Shown here one piece after another: positions 7,993 to 17,082 of a DNA stretch of 64,000 nucleotides (position 1 is its first letter; every line of letters starts with the position of its first letter). The position numbers and the translations under genes are program-made. Source of the stretch: an uncultured Cocleimonas sp. (GTDB lineage: Bacteria; Pseudomonadota; Gammaproteobacteria; Thiotrichales; Thiotrichaceae); NCBI RefSeq assembly GCF_947495625.1, contig NZ_CANLZW010000006.1, positions 62,001 to 126,000 of the forward strand, given 5' to 3'. The notes below the pieces were generated by a model. That model searched no databases and had not been told where the DNA came from. It saw nothing but the letters and a program-made list of their open reading frames with translations.

Positions 7993-9144
7993 TTATGGGT
8001 TACGGTATGCTCTTAAATACTTCCACTCAAACCCTTTTTTCGCCATGTGTAATAAACGGCAAGGTGGAATAACGATAGTGCGTTTTTCATTTCTAAACGC
8101 AAGTGTGCCCTTATCGTTAGAGTCGATAATACAGGCAAGTTCGTATTTGAAAGTATGGGTTGCGGCTTTGCCTTTCAATCCATCAAGTAAATTATTTGCC
8201 GCTGCTTCTGCCTGTAAGTCCGCCATATGTGCTTGTTTGGGTTTCCAGTCTGGGCCAGGGAAACTACCGGCATCACCAGCAACATAACAATGTTCAAAGC
8301 CTTCAATCTGGCAATTCATATTTGATTCAATCAATCCGCCAGGGCTTAACGGCATTTCTGTGTTGGCAGCGAATGAGGGGCCAGTCATGCCAGGCATAAA
8401 GATAATGAGATCAGTATCAATTTCACCGCCTTCTGTGGTCACTTTGTTTTCACTGAAGTGTTTCATTTTATGACCAAGGTGTGTTTCGATACCACGCTTT
8501 TTCATTTGTGTGAGTATGCCTTTAACCGCACCTTCACCTAAACGTGCGCCGGGCTTTTCAGCAGGGCTAAAAAATACCAGCTTGAATTTATCGCGGCGAC
8601 CTTCTTGACGTAACTGTGTGTCTAAACCAAATAGCAATTCAAACATGGGACCGCCACGCATTGCAGATGGCTCTTTGGGGTTTCCGCCAAAGCCTAGGGT
8701 AATGGTGCCACCATCTAATGCTTTGATTTTATCGCGCATTTTTTCTGCGGCTTCTATGCCTTCGCAAATGGTAATTGCGTGTTCAATGCCCGGTAATTTT
8801 TTGATGAAACGACCGCCGCTGGCAATGATAAGGGCGTCATTCTTCACTTCGCCGTTATTGCTATCACTAGCATCTGTGACAACTGTGCGTCCGCCATCTT
8901 TGATTGCGGTTACGCTACCAGCATAAAAGTTAACATTTTGTTTTTTTAGAAACGCATCAAGATTTATGCGTAAATCATCACCCGTGCGTTGGCCAGATGG
9001 AATCCAGATCAGGCTAGGGTAATAAATAAACTCGGCTTTCGGGGCTACCATCGTAATATTGATATCTTTATCGCTTTTACGGATTTCTCTGATTGCGGTG
9101 AGTGCGGCAAAACCAGCACCAATAATGGTAATATCCTGAGCCAT
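7993..9144 (-). CDS. FAD-dependent pyridine-nucleotide-disulfide oxidoreductase, sulfide:quinone reductase-like
   Basis: The 383-residue flavoprotein starts with IIGAGFAALTAIREI (FAD dinucleotide fold). It has IIASGGRF near 105, MPGMTGPSF near 250 and CYVAGDAGSFPGP near 288, the pattern of SQR/NDH-2/flavocytochrome c-sulfide dehydrogenase relatives. Cys occurs in TICEGIE, EHCYV and PPCRLL, but I cannot align them confidently with the SQR redox pair, so sulfide oxidation is not certain. There is no signal peptide. It is divergent from a MOSC gene across a 131-bp region containing a 20-bp AT-rich palindrome. Confidence 0.78.
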   Translation of the reverse strand: MAQDITIIGAGFAALTAIREIRKSDKDINITMVAPKAEFIYYPSLIWIPSGQRTGDDLRINLDAFLKKQNVNFYAGSVTAIKDGGRTVVTDASDSNNGEVKNDALIIASGGRFIKKLPGIEHAITICEGIEAAEKMRDKIKALDGGTITLGFGGNPKEPSAMRGGPMFELLFGLDTQLRQEGRRDKFKLVFFSPAEKPGARLGEGAVKGILTQMKKRGIETHLGHKMKHFSENKVTTEGGEIDTDLIIFMPGMTGPSFAANTEMPLSPGGLIESNMNCQIEGFEHCYVAGDAGSFPGPDWKPKQAHMADLQAEAAANNLLDGLKGKAATHTFKYELACIIDSNDKGTLAFRNEKRTIVIPPCRLLHMAKKGFEWKYLRAYRNP

Positions 9145-9217
9145 GATTTCTTCCAGTTGCTATTATGTAGTGAGGTATTTGCGTGAAACCTCAGCGAATG
9201 AGTAATCCAATAAGTAT

Positions 9218-9237
9218 ATATTAGTAAATACTAATAT
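9218..9237. promoter_or_regulatory. 20-bp AT-rich palindrome between divergent genes
   Basis: ATATTAGTA-AA-TACTAATAT is a perfect inverted repeat placed 74 bp before the flavoprotein start and 38 bp before the MOSC start. Its form suits an ArsR-type dimer operator, including sulfur-sensing BigR/SqrR-like ones, but no regulator gene is adjacent. Confidence 0.5.
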
Positions 9238-9275
9238 TCAATCGATAAGTCACCTCGAACAGAAGGGAAATAGTA

Positions 9276-10103
9276 ATGGAAAATGAGGGAATGACAAGTG
9301 AAGTAACAGTAACAAGTTTAATAATTTACCCTGTGAAATCATTGGCTGGTATAGAGTTGCAAGAATCTGAAGTGGATAATATGGGTTTGAAATACGATCG
9401 ACGCTGGATGCTGGTATCGCCTGAAGGTAAGTTTCTTTCACAACGGACTCTGCCGCAAATGGCATTGATTAAAACCGAAATAGACGATAGCGAACAGAAT
9501 CCCCGGTTAACCTTGAGCATGGATGGCAAAGATTCTCATATTGTTGCTGCGACTGATGACAGTTCCGAAAAAATGGATGTGGTTATCTGGGGTGATGAGC
9601 TTCAAGTACAGAAAGTTGGCCCAGAAAGTGATGCCTGGCTAAGTGATTGTTTGGGCTTAGATTGTCATCTTGTTTATATCGCTGATGATGTGATGCGGCA
9701 ATGTGATCTCGAATTTGCAGAAGAGGGCGAGCAAACAGGTTTTGCAGATGGATTTCCGATGTTGTTTGTTTCTGAAGAGTCTTTAAATGATTTAAATCAG
9801 CGTTTGGATAAAGACGTAGATATGCGTCGTTTTCGTCCTAATGTGGTTATTGCTGGTTGCGATGCTTATGCTGAGGATGAATTAAAAAGTTTCTCGATTG
9901 CGGGTGTTTCGATGAAGGGCGTAAAGCCCTGCAGCCGTTGTCCGATGCCAATGGTTGATCCTGATCTTGGGGAGCGAGTAGGGCAAGAACCGATCGCTAC
10001 TTTATCAAAATATCGTAAATGGAATAATAAAGTGTTCTTCGGGATGAATGTGATTCATCAGCAACAGGGTGTGATTCGTGTAGGTGATAGTTTAGTGTTT
10101 TAA
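9276..10103 (+). CDS. MOSC domain protein (YcbX/mARC-like, without ferredoxin domain)
   Basis: The 275-residue protein has the MOSC N-terminal beta-barrel (IIYPVKSLAGIEL, GLKYDRRWMLV) and then the MOSC domain with RFRPNVVI and the molybdenum-ligand Cys region VKPCSRCPMPMVDPDLG near residue 210. YcbX and mARC reduce N-hydroxylated compounds with molybdenum cofactor. E. coli YcbX has an added C-terminal 2Fe-2S domain that is absent here, so an external reductase is needed. An AAGGGA ribosome site stands 10 bp before the ATG. The divergent flavoprotein could be a redox neighbour, but that is a guess. Confidence 0.85.
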   Translation: MENEGMTSEVTVTSLIIYPVKSLAGIELQESEVDNMGLKYDRRWMLVSPEGKFLSQRTLPQMALIKTEIDDSEQNPRLTLSMDGKDSHIVAATDDSSEKMDVVIWGDELQVQKVGPESDAWLSDCLGLDCHLVYIADDVMRQCDLEFAEEGEQTGFADGFPMLFVSEESLNDLNQRLDKDVDMRRFRPNVVIAGCDAYAEDELKSFSIAGVSMKGVKPCSRCPMPMVDPDLGERVGQEPIATLSKYRKWNNKVFFGMNVIHQQQGVIRVGDSLVF

Positions 10104-10237
10104 ACGAATAACTTACTTGTTTGACTTGTCATTTTGGCTCCTAGTGAGCGTTGAATCGAAATATTTTGATGGTGAAACATTATTAAAAGATTATCGACCA
10201 TTGCACATCGACAATTCCTTGCGGAATCTACGATGGA

Positions 10238-10267
10238 CTTTTCTGGCTCCTGATGAGCCTAGAAAAG
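10238..10267. terminator. Strong hairpin after the MOSC gene
   Basis: CTTTTCTGGCTC and GAGCCTAGAAAAG pair with a single bulge around a 5-base loop. It is immediately followed by the C-run of repeat copy 3 rather than by a T-run, so termination would depend on the combined structure. Confidence 0.5.
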
Positions 10268-10296
10268 CCCCCCCCCTTACTTATAAGCACTTTTTT
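10268..10296 (-). repeat. Dispersed repeat, copy 3, overlapping a stop codon
   Basis: On the + strand it is C9, TTACTTATAAGCAC, T6. Read on the minus strand it encodes the last residues (EKSAYK) and the stop of the aminopeptidase gene. Confidence 0.8.
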
Positions 10297-11326
10297 CTTC
10301 AGTCTCTTGCGTCTCGTAGAAGTCGTAAAATTTCTCGAAATTGTAATTCAGCGCTTTTAACTGGCGTGAGAAGTCAGGTACCAGTTTGTAATAAACCCCA
10401 ATCGCGGAGAGTTTGGCATTGTTGACGGGGGATTTATTAAACCAGTTGTCGAAGCGTGTATCTCCATCCCAACTTTGTTTTAAGCGAGCATATTTTTCGT
10501 CGAGTTGGCGATAGATTCGTTGTTTGCCTTTTTCCATAACAGCATCTGCGTATTTGTGTGAATACCACGCTTTTAATTCCTCACTGGTGTCGATCAGCAA
10601 ATTAAAAAATGCCCAGCGTTTCTTCAGGTGTTGTTCGTATCGTTGGAGTTTATCGGGATGCTTTTCTTTCAACCATAGTCGTGTTCCTTCCTGTCCGACG
10701 GCGCTGGCAAATGCTTCATTAAACGCGGAATTATTTTTTCGATAAAGACGTTGGTGTGCTAATTCATGGAATATGACTTCCGCAGTTGAACTGATACTTC
10801 TGCTCAGCATCGTGCTCAGAATAGGATCGTCAAAGATACCTAGTGTTGAATAGGCGGGGGATTCGATAATGTGCGTGTCTCGCCCAAGTTTCTTTTGTTT
10901 TACGACTTCTTTTTCAGCGGCTTCGGGCGAAAAATAAACCAGATAACTCACACAACCCACAAAAGGAAAGCAGGATTGCACAGGGTGCATCGAGTATTTG
11001 GGAGTAGCAATGACATTCCAGCTAACCGCTTTTCTCTTTAGTTCGACATAACTGGTATAACTTTTGTTTTTTGGGAGTTTGAGTCTATCGTATGCAAATT
11101 GACGAATTTCTAACACTTCTTTAATTTGCTGTTTTCGTTTATCAGTCACGTTGCTGTCTGCAAGGACTTGTTTAACAGGTTTGCGTTGGCTCATTAAAGC
11201 CAAATGGCCTGTCGCACCTTGAACATAGTATTGAGTGGTACTGCAGGCAGTTGAGAATTGTGCGAGAAGCGCGAGAGTAGCGATGAGAAGAATTCTGTTT
11301 AAAGCAGCTTTCATCGTCTGGTTCAT
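10277..11326 (-). CDS. Putative lipoprotein aminopeptidase (COG4324 family)
   Basis: The 349-residue protein has an N-terminal hydrophobic signal ending in FSTAC, a weak lipobox suggesting an outer-membrane-attached lipoprotein. A HExxH zinc site appears in VIFHELAHQRLY near residue 190, with NEAFAS about 15 residues later, as in the predicted aminopeptidase family PF10023. The substrate is unknown. Its C-terminal EKSAYK and stop codon are encoded by a copy of the dispersed repeat, so the native end may have been replaced. A second ATG at 11314 gives a more compact signal peptide. Confidence 0.8.
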   Translation of the reverse strand: MNQTMKAALNRILLIATLALLAQFSTACSTTQYYVQGATGHLALMSQRKPVKQVLADSNVTDKRKQQIKEVLEIRQFAYDRLKLPKNKSYTSYVELKRKAVSWNVIATPKYSMHPVQSCFPFVGCVSYLVYFSPEAAEKEVVKQKKLGRDTHIIESPAYSTLGIFDDPILSTMLSRSISSTAEVIFHELAHQRLYRKNNSAFNEAFASAVGQEGTRLWLKEKHPDKLQRYEQHLKKRWAFFNLLIDTSEELKAWYSHKYADAVMEKGKQRIYRQLDEKYARLKQSWDGDTRFDNWFNKSPVNNAKLSAIGVYYKLVPDFSRQLKALNYNFEKFYDFYETQETEEKSAYK

Positions 11327-11407
11327 TAGGGTGTGTTTATTAGACAGAGTTTTCCTCGGTTAAACAATTGAGTTTTTTGATGTTACAGGAAAAAGGTCTG
11401 GTTCTGG

Positions 11408-11434
11408 AAAAATATGCCTAAAAGTAGGGGGGTG
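11408..11434 (+). repeat. Dispersed repeat, copy 4a (left half of inverted pair)
   Basis: A-rich start, ATGCCTAAAAGTA, G6, TG. It pairs with copy 4b across an 11-13 bp centre to make a long hairpin downstream of amtB. Confidence 0.8.
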
Positions 11435-11447
11435 ATCATTTTAAAGT

Positions 11448-11474
11448 CACCCCCGTACTTTTAGGCTATTTTTT
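11448..11474 (-). repeat. Dispersed repeat, copy 4b (right half of inverted pair)
   Basis: CACCCCC, GTACTTTTAGGC, TA, T6. Together with copy 4a it forms an imperfect inverted pair 40 bp beyond the amtB stop; the pair probably serves as its terminator. Confidence 0.8.
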
Positions 11475-11512
11475 AGCTGAGTTAGCTAGAAATTAACTAA
11501 GTATTAACTAGT

Positions 11513-12847
11513 TTACAGCTCGTAGCCGCGCTCTTCGTGATCGATGATATCTAAGCCTTGCGTCTCTTCATCCTGATCAACACGTAAGCCATTGGTCATC
11601 AAACTGACTATTTTGAATAGTATGTAAGTAACGATGGCAGTGTAGATAAAGGTAGAGGCAACACCAATCGCTTGAACACCAAACTGTTCGCCAATTGTAG
11701 TGATACTTTCTTTGCTAAAGCCTTGGCCACTAAAAATACCAAGTTCAGTAGATGCGAAAACAGCCGCCATTAGTGTGCCGATTATTCCACCCACGCCGTG
11801 AACCGGGAAAACATCTAGTGAGTCATCAATTTTCCATTTTTGTTTGATTATAATTACCGCGTTGAAACACACGATACCAGCGACAAAACCCATCACTAAA
11901 GCGCCAGCGGGACCCACGTATCCAGAAGCTGGTGTAATGGTGCCTAAACCTGCAACCATTCCTGTTACTGTGCCTAAAGCGGTTGGTTTACCGAACTTGA
12001 TCCACTCGTAAAACATCCAGGTGATTGCACCGGTTGCCGCTGATATATGTGTTACTAGCATTGCCATTGCAGCATCACCATTAGCGGCTAATGCACTGCC
12101 ACCGTTAAAGCCGAACCAGCCGACCCATAACATGCCAGCGCCGGTAACGGTCATTGTCATATTGTGCGGTGTTGTGGCTGCTTTGCCAAATTGTCTTCTG
12201 GGTCCTATCATAATAGCTGCTACCAATGCGGCAACACCTGCTGTGATATGAACCACGGTACCACCAGCAAAATCGAGTAGGCCCATTTGCTGAAGCCATC
12301 CACCACCCCAAACCCAATGAGTTACTGGGGCGTAAACTAAAACAATCCACAGTGCAGAAAATAGCAAAACCGCCGAAAACTTAGTGCGTTCTGCAAATCC
12401 ACCGATGATTAAAGCGGGTGTGATAATGGCGAAGGTCATCTGAAACAATGCGAATAATGACTCAGGAATATCACCAGCTAATGAGCTTTCAGTAATGCCG
12501 CTGAATAAGAATTTGCCCATGCCGCCGAAGTATGGATTACCTTCATCGAAAGCAATACTGTAGCCAATCACTAACCAGAGTATGCTGGCAATTCCTGCAA
12601 TGGCGAAACATTGCATCAGTACCGATAGCACATTTTTCTTGCCGACCAGACCGCCATAAAACAATGCCAGTCCCGGAAGCGTCATAAATAAAACTAGCGC
12701 TGTGGAGGTGAGAATCCATGCTGTGTTGGATCCGTTTAATTCGTCAGCCTGAGCTAAAAAAGGAAAACTGAGAAGCAGTAGAGAAAAGAGTTTTAAAAAA
12801 GAGTTTATAGATAAAGGAGCGTTTGCGCTTTTTGAATGACAACCCAT
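11513..12847 (-). CDS. amtB: Ammonium transporter AmtB
   Basis: The 444-residue protein has a signal-like N-terminus ending near FLAQADEL and then the 11-helix Amt fold. Signatures seen are MTLPGLALFYGGLVGKKN, the first pore His in GGTVVHITAGVAALVAA (about 200) and the second in FPVHGVGGIIGTLMAA (about 350). It moves ammonium/ammonia across the inner membrane and is blocked by GlnK under nitrogen plenty. The start codon lies 2 bp after the glnK stop, so the two are translationally linked. No sigma-54 promoter could be recognised upstream of glnK. Confidence 0.97.
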   Translation of the reverse strand: MGCHSKSANAPLSINSFLKLFSLLLLSFPFLAQADELNGSNTAWILTSTALVLFMTLPGLALFYGGLVGKKNVLSVLMQCFAIAGIASILWLVIGYSIAFDEGNPYFGGMGKFLFSGITESSLAGDIPESLFALFQMTFAIITPALIIGGFAERTKFSAVLLFSALWIVLVYAPVTHWVWGGGWLQQMGLLDFAGGTVVHITAGVAALVAAIMIGPRRQFGKAATTPHNMTMTVTGAGMLWVGWFGFNGGSALAANGDAAMAMLVTHISAATGAITWMFYEWIKFGKPTALGTVTGMVAGLGTITPASGYVGPAGALVMGFVAGIVCFNAVIIIKQKWKIDDSLDVFPVHGVGGIIGTLMAAVFASTELGIFSGQGFSKESITTIGEQFGVQAIGVASTFIYTAIVTYILFKIVSLMTNGLRVDQDEETQGLDIIDHEERGYEL

Positions 12848-12849
12848 AG

Positions 12850-13212
<363 letters not shown>

Positions 13213-13350
13213 TTAGAGCGCAGAATCATACCCTAAATTTGATTTGAAAGGGAGAGCCGCCAAATTTGAGTAAAGGTTTTTGTTTGCTTGGGTGTGATTT
13301 TCGATATAAAAAAGGTAAAATTAAGCTTTAACTCTAGTGTTGATGAGAAC

Positions 13351-14178
13351 ATGGCGATTTACGCAATTGGGGATGTGCAAGGCTGTTATGATTCATTACA
13401 ACGCCTACTAGAAAAAATACAGTTTTCTCCTGAAGACGACCAACTCTGGTTTGTCGGCGATTTAGTTAATCGCGGAACAAAATCATTAAAAACAGTGAGA
13501 TTCATAAAGGGCTTGGGAGATTCATCGCTAACCGTTCTGGGTAATCACGATATTAGTCTAATCGCTATGCATTATGGCGTTATTCCTAAAAGCCCTAGTC
13601 TTAAAAAATTCTTAAAGTCTAAGCACCGCGAAGAATTAATAGAATGGTTAAGGCATCAAAAAGTGTTTCATGTCGATAAAAAGCTGGGTGTTTGCATGGC
13701 TCATGCCGGTATCTCACCACAGTGGACGCTAAAAGAAGCCAAAAAATACGCCAAAGAAATTCAAGTGCCATTGCGCGGCGATGATACTAAAGAGTGGCTA
13801 AGGCAGGTTTATGGTAATAAGCCCAATCTTTGGAGTGAAGATTTACAATCTTATGAGCGGCATAGGTATATCCTCAATGCATTTATGCGGATGCGCTATT
13901 GCAATGTGAAAGATGGTTCGCTGGATTTAAAATTAAATGGTGTACCTAAAATGATGAAACCCGGATCGACAAAACAGGTTCCCTGGTTTTTATGGAAAAA
14001 TCGAAAACCAATCCCTTTACGTATTATTTTCGGGCATTGGTCAAGTCTAGGTTATTACCATGATGATAATGTTACATCTCTGGATACAGGTTGTGTTTGG
14101 GGACGTCAATTAACTGCGGTAAGAATCGATAGCGATGCTTATCCATTGGTTAGTGAAACGTGTGGGAATCTTTCATGA
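13351..14178 (+). CDS. apaH: Symmetrical bis(5'-nucleosyl)-tetraphosphatase ApaH
   Basis: The 275-residue protein starts at MAIYAIGDVQGCYDSL. The upstream in-frame extension to 13288 is rejected because ApaH proteins start right at this beta strand. Metallophosphatase motifs follow in order: GDVQG, GDLVNRG, GNHDISL, CMAHAGISPQW and FGHWSSLG, ending with LDTGCVWG. It hydrolyses Ap4A to two ADP and can remove Np4 caps from RNA. Its stop overlaps the start of the next gene by ATGA. In E. coli apaH sits with ksgA/pdxA; that context is missing here. Confidence 0.95.
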   Translation: MAIYAIGDVQGCYDSLQRLLEKIQFSPEDDQLWFVGDLVNRGTKSLKTVRFIKGLGDSSLTVLGNHDISLIAMHYGVIPKSPSLKKFLKSKHREELIEWLRHQKVFHVDKKLGVCMAHAGISPQWTLKEAKKYAKEIQVPLRGDDTKEWLRQVYGNKPNLWSEDLQSYERHRYILNAFMRMRYCNVKDGSLDLKLNGVPKMMKPGSTKQVPWFLWKNRKPIPLRIIFGHWSSLGYYHDDNVTSLDTGCVWGRQLTAVRIDSDAYPLVSETCGNLS

Positions 14179-14666
14179 GTGACGAGGATGATTACGAATC
14201 TAGTATTGCTCCAGCAGGCAGTTTTAAGCTTAATATAAAAGGGGATGATTATCTGGTTCGGGTAATGAAGCCTGCATCAGCTTCATCTTTGAATGAGCTG
14301 CAGATGTCCTTGAAGCGCAATCGGGAAATGCTTAAAGAAAGTTTTGAAGCAATGCACGAAACATGTCGAGATGATTTTTTAAAGCGAGTAGAGCAAAAGC
14401 ATGTGGATTATTTTTCGCCCACACAAAATGCTTTAGTAGCAAGGGCAAATATAGACTTGCTGATTCCATTGATTAATGTAAAAGGTGGAGTAGCTGCCTA
14501 CAAAGGTAAACTTGAAGGTCTTCCTATTGAAAAGCATATAGAAAAATTACGCAATAAAGCAGCGAGCGATGTTAGAGAAGAAGAAACGAAATCACGTATT
14601 GGTGGCTTCTTTTTGATGATGCTGGTGCTAGCTTTAGTGACGGCAATATTGTTAGTGTTTTTCTAG
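14175..14666 (+). CDS. Unknown small tail-anchored membrane protein coupled to apaH
   Basis: The 163-residue protein is not recognised. It begins MSDEDDYESS, with the ATG inside the ATGA overlap with apaH, which indicates coupled translation. The first 130 residues are soluble, charged and helical (LNELQMSLKRNREML, IEKLRNKAASDVREEE). The last 21 residues (GGFFLMMLVLALVTAILLVFF) form a single C-terminal transmembrane segment, so the body is probably cytoplasmic and tail-anchored. A role tied to ApaH is suggested only by the overlap. A repeat copy follows 5 bp after the stop. Confidence 0.75.
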   Translation: MSDEDDYESSIAPAGSFKLNIKGDDYLVRVMKPASASSLNELQMSLKRNREMLKESFEAMHETCRDDFLKRVEQKHVDYFSPTQNALVARANIDLLIPLINVKGGVAAYKGKLEGLPIEKHIEKLRNKAASDVREEETKSRIGGFFLMMLVLALVTAILLVFF

Positions 14667-14670
14667 TCTG

Positions 14671-14696
14671 AAAATTGGCTTATAAGTAGGGGGGTG
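14671..14696 (+). repeat. Dispersed repeat, copy 5
   Basis: AAAATTGGCTTATAAGTA, G6, TG. It starts 4 bp after the stop of the apaH-linked gene. Its T-run side faces backwards relative to that gene, so it is an exception to the terminator-like orientation. Confidence 0.75.
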
Positions 14697-14833
14697 TGTT
14701 TAGTTTCAGTCTTAGGTTGCGTAAGTAATTTTCATCTTGTTTACAAAAGATTACATAGTTTTAGATTGATTAAATATTAGAGAGTCATTATGCTGATCGT
14801 TTTTAAATTTACTTCCTTTCGGGGTTTGTTCTG

Positions 14834-16216
14834 ATGAGTTTTCAGAAAGCTAATAAATCGTTAAAATTCAAGTCGTTTCAGGGTGCTTTATTGAAGCCTT
14901 CATTTATATTAAGTGCAGTAGTTATGGGTGCAATGTCTGCGCCTGTAAATGCGGAAACGTTATTGCAGGTGTATCAGCATGCCAAGCAAAATGATGCCCA
15001 GCTTAAAGTGAGTGAAATGGGTTTTCTTGCGGCGCTTGAGGCTAAACCACAAGTTTTATCAGGCCTGAAACCGCAATTAACTCTCACTGCTGGTGCGAAT
15101 TATTCCGCGCAATATACGGGTAAAAGATCCTACGGTGGAGAAGATGCGGGTGGATATGCAAACATCGGTTACGATTTAAATTTAACAAAAGTCATTATCA
15201 ATAAGCAGTTAGATGCGCAAATCGATCAAGTTGATGCATCAATTCTTCAGTCAAAAGCTTTGCTTGAGTCGGATAGACAAGACCTAATTATCAGAGTGGC
15301 AGAAGCCTATTTTGCTTATTTAAATGCTAACGATACATTGGAGTTTAGAAAAGCAGAAAAAAATGCAATTGGTAAGCAGCTGAATCAGGTTAAAGCCTTT
15401 TTTGATGCAGGTCGATCAGCAATAACAGACGTTAAAGAAGCACAAGCCTCTTACGACCTATCTGTGGCACAGATTGAAGTTGCTAATCAGCAAATAGATG
15501 TTTCAAGAGAGTCGTTAAGAGCAATTACTACCCGTTCTTATAAGCATTTGAATGGTGCTGCTGATAGTGTACCTCTACTCGTTCCCAAGCCTACTAATAT
15601 TGAAGCTTGGTCAAAAGCAGCGGTTAGCAACAGTAAAGACTTAATCGCCGCAAAATATGCCGTTGAAGTAGCGCAAAAAACCATAGATTATGAAAGAGCG
15701 GCAAAAAAAGGAACACTTAACCTGGTTGCTAATCAGGGTGTAAATTCTGTTGCAGGCGAAGATATTTATGATTCTGATAAATTTGATGCCACAGTGGGTG
15801 TGCAATACAGCCTTAATCTTCTTGATGGCGGTAATATTTCTTCACGTGTGCGTGAAGCTCGTCATAAATTACATCAGGCCCAACAAACAGTAGAGTTACA
15901 AAAACGTTTAGCGACTCAACAATCTCGAGCAGCTTATTTAACAATCGTGTCGGGATTAGCTCAAGTTAAAGCTTTGAAGCAGGCTTTGAATTCATCACAA
16001 ACTGCTGCTAGTGCTACACAAGCCGGTTTTGAAGCGGGAACACGTACAGCGGTTGATGTGTTACTTGCGTTAAGAAATACCTTCTCTGCAAGACGCGATT
16101 ATACATCTGCCCGATACGATTTCTTGCTTAATACATTAAAGTTGAAACAAGCTGCGGGAACGTTAACTGAGGCAGATTTAGCGGCTCTTAGTAAGATATT
16201 GCTGAAGAAAGCCTAA
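14834..16216 (+). CDS. tolC: TolC-family outer-membrane efflux/secretion channel
   Basis: The 460-residue protein has a signal peptide ending around APVNAETLLQVY and the two OEP repeats of TolC: LLQVYQHAKQNDAQLK at the N-terminus and long helical segments such as DLIIRVAEAYFAYL (about 155) and GFEAGTRTAVDVLLALR (about 400). TolC trimers span the outer membrane and periplasm and serve tripartite pumps and type I secretion. No pump lies beside it; the RND system at 25-30 kb has no outer-membrane partner of its own and could use this one. Confidence 0.92.
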   Translation: MSFQKANKSLKFKSFQGALLKPSFILSAVVMGAMSAPVNAETLLQVYQHAKQNDAQLKVSEMGFLAALEAKPQVLSGLKPQLTLTAGANYSAQYTGKRSYGGEDAGGYANIGYDLNLTKVIINKQLDAQIDQVDASILQSKALLESDRQDLIIRVAEAYFAYLNANDTLEFRKAEKNAIGKQLNQVKAFFDAGRSAITDVKEAQASYDLSVAQIEVANQQIDVSRESLRAITTRSYKHLNGAADSVPLLVPKPTNIEAWSKAAVSNSKDLIAAKYAVEVAQKTIDYERAAKKGTLNLVANQGVNSVAGEDIYDSDKFDATVGVQYSLNLLDGGNISSRVREARHKLHQAQQTVELQKRLATQQSRAAYLTIVSGLAQVKALKQALNSSQTAASATQAGFEAGTRTAVDVLLALRNTFSARRDYTSARYDFLLNTLKLKQAAGTLTEADLAALSKILLKKA

Positions 16217-16522
16217 ACAATCTTTAACACCATTTTAAAGTGTTAATAACCTTATTGCTGAAGTTGTCTCTTATTTGCGGCCATTTATCTTTTGAATTTA
16301 GACGTTCAAGTGGTAATTGTCCGCTTATCTGAGAGTCACTCTTCAAATATGAAAATATGGTTTAATATCAGGTAGTCAAAAGTTGTTTAAACAACTGCAT
16401 TAGTAATAGGTACAGAATCATAATTCTGGCTGAGTTTAATAATATTAATAATTATAAAGGCTTAAATTAAAACAAACCGATGACCAATCCTTGGCCTCAT
16501 TATGGTTTGTGGACTGATTGAT
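16217..16522. other. Intergenic stretch between tolC and the pilin gene
   Basis: No gene is seen. A 7-bp inverted repeat TTAACAC-N9-GTGTTAA lies at 16224-16246, 7 bp after the tolC stop, without a long T-run; it may be a weak terminator or an mRNA end-stabilising hairpin. Confidence 0.5.
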
Positions 16523-17068
16523 ATGAAAAACAGATCTAAAATTAGAAATAATTCCGGGTTTACACTTATTGAAATGATTGTAACGGTAACTATTGTGGCA
16601 ATTTTTGCTTCAATTGCTGTACCTAGTTTTTCTCAATTAATTAAAAGTAATAAAGAGACAACAACGACAAATGAATTTATTTCATCACTAGTTTTAGCTC
16701 GTAGTGAGGCGTTGAAGCGAAGCCGAGATATAATTGTTTGCTCAAGTGATGATCAAGTAAATTGTAATGGTGGGACTGATTTTTCTGATGGTTGGATTGT
16801 TTATACTGACTGTAACGGGGACGGTTTACCCACGGCAACTGCTGTAGATTGTAATGATGATCTTCTTGAAGAAGAGCAGGAGGTCATTAAAGTGCATAAT
16901 GGATTTCATAAAATGTTTATAAATAATGCTGCCAATAATATCACTTTTCAATTTTCAGGAAGAATTGCAGCCCCTACTACGTTTAATCTTGGTCATGAAT
17001 CAGATACAACTGACATTAAAAAACAGGTAATTATTAATCGAGTGGGAAGAATTAGATCTTCGGATTAG
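16523..17068 (+). CDS. Type IV pilin-like/minor pseudopilin, FimT/GspH family
   Basis: The 181-residue protein starts at MKNRSK; an upstream ATG at 16502 adds seven residues with no merit. The prepilin cleavage site is NNSG/FTLIEMIVTVTIVAIF, with Glu at +5, followed by the hydrophobic N-helix. The C-terminal globular domain contains cysteines (VCSSDDQVNC, YTDCNGDG, VDCNDD) that may form disulfides and an Asp-rich loop. This is the GspH/FimT layout of minor pilins that prime type IV pili or T2SS pseudopili. It is a lone gene, convergent with ispH, separate from the gsp block at 22.8 kb. Confidence 0.85.
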   Translation: MKNRSKIRNNSGFTLIEMIVTVTIVAIFASIAVPSFSQLIKSNKETTTTNEFISSLVLARSEALKRSRDIIVCSSDDQVNCNGGTDFSDGWIVYTDCNGDGLPTATAVDCNDDLLEEEQEVIKVHNGFHKMFINNAANNITFQFSGRIAAPTTFNLGHESDTTDIKKQVIINRVGRIRSSD

Positions 17069-17082
17069 CCATAAAAGATTAT

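Noticed and set aside
10117-10425. A small + strand ORF after the MOSC gene
   Set aside because: It overlaps the aminopeptidase 3' end on the other strand, crosses the hairpin and repeat, and has no family features.
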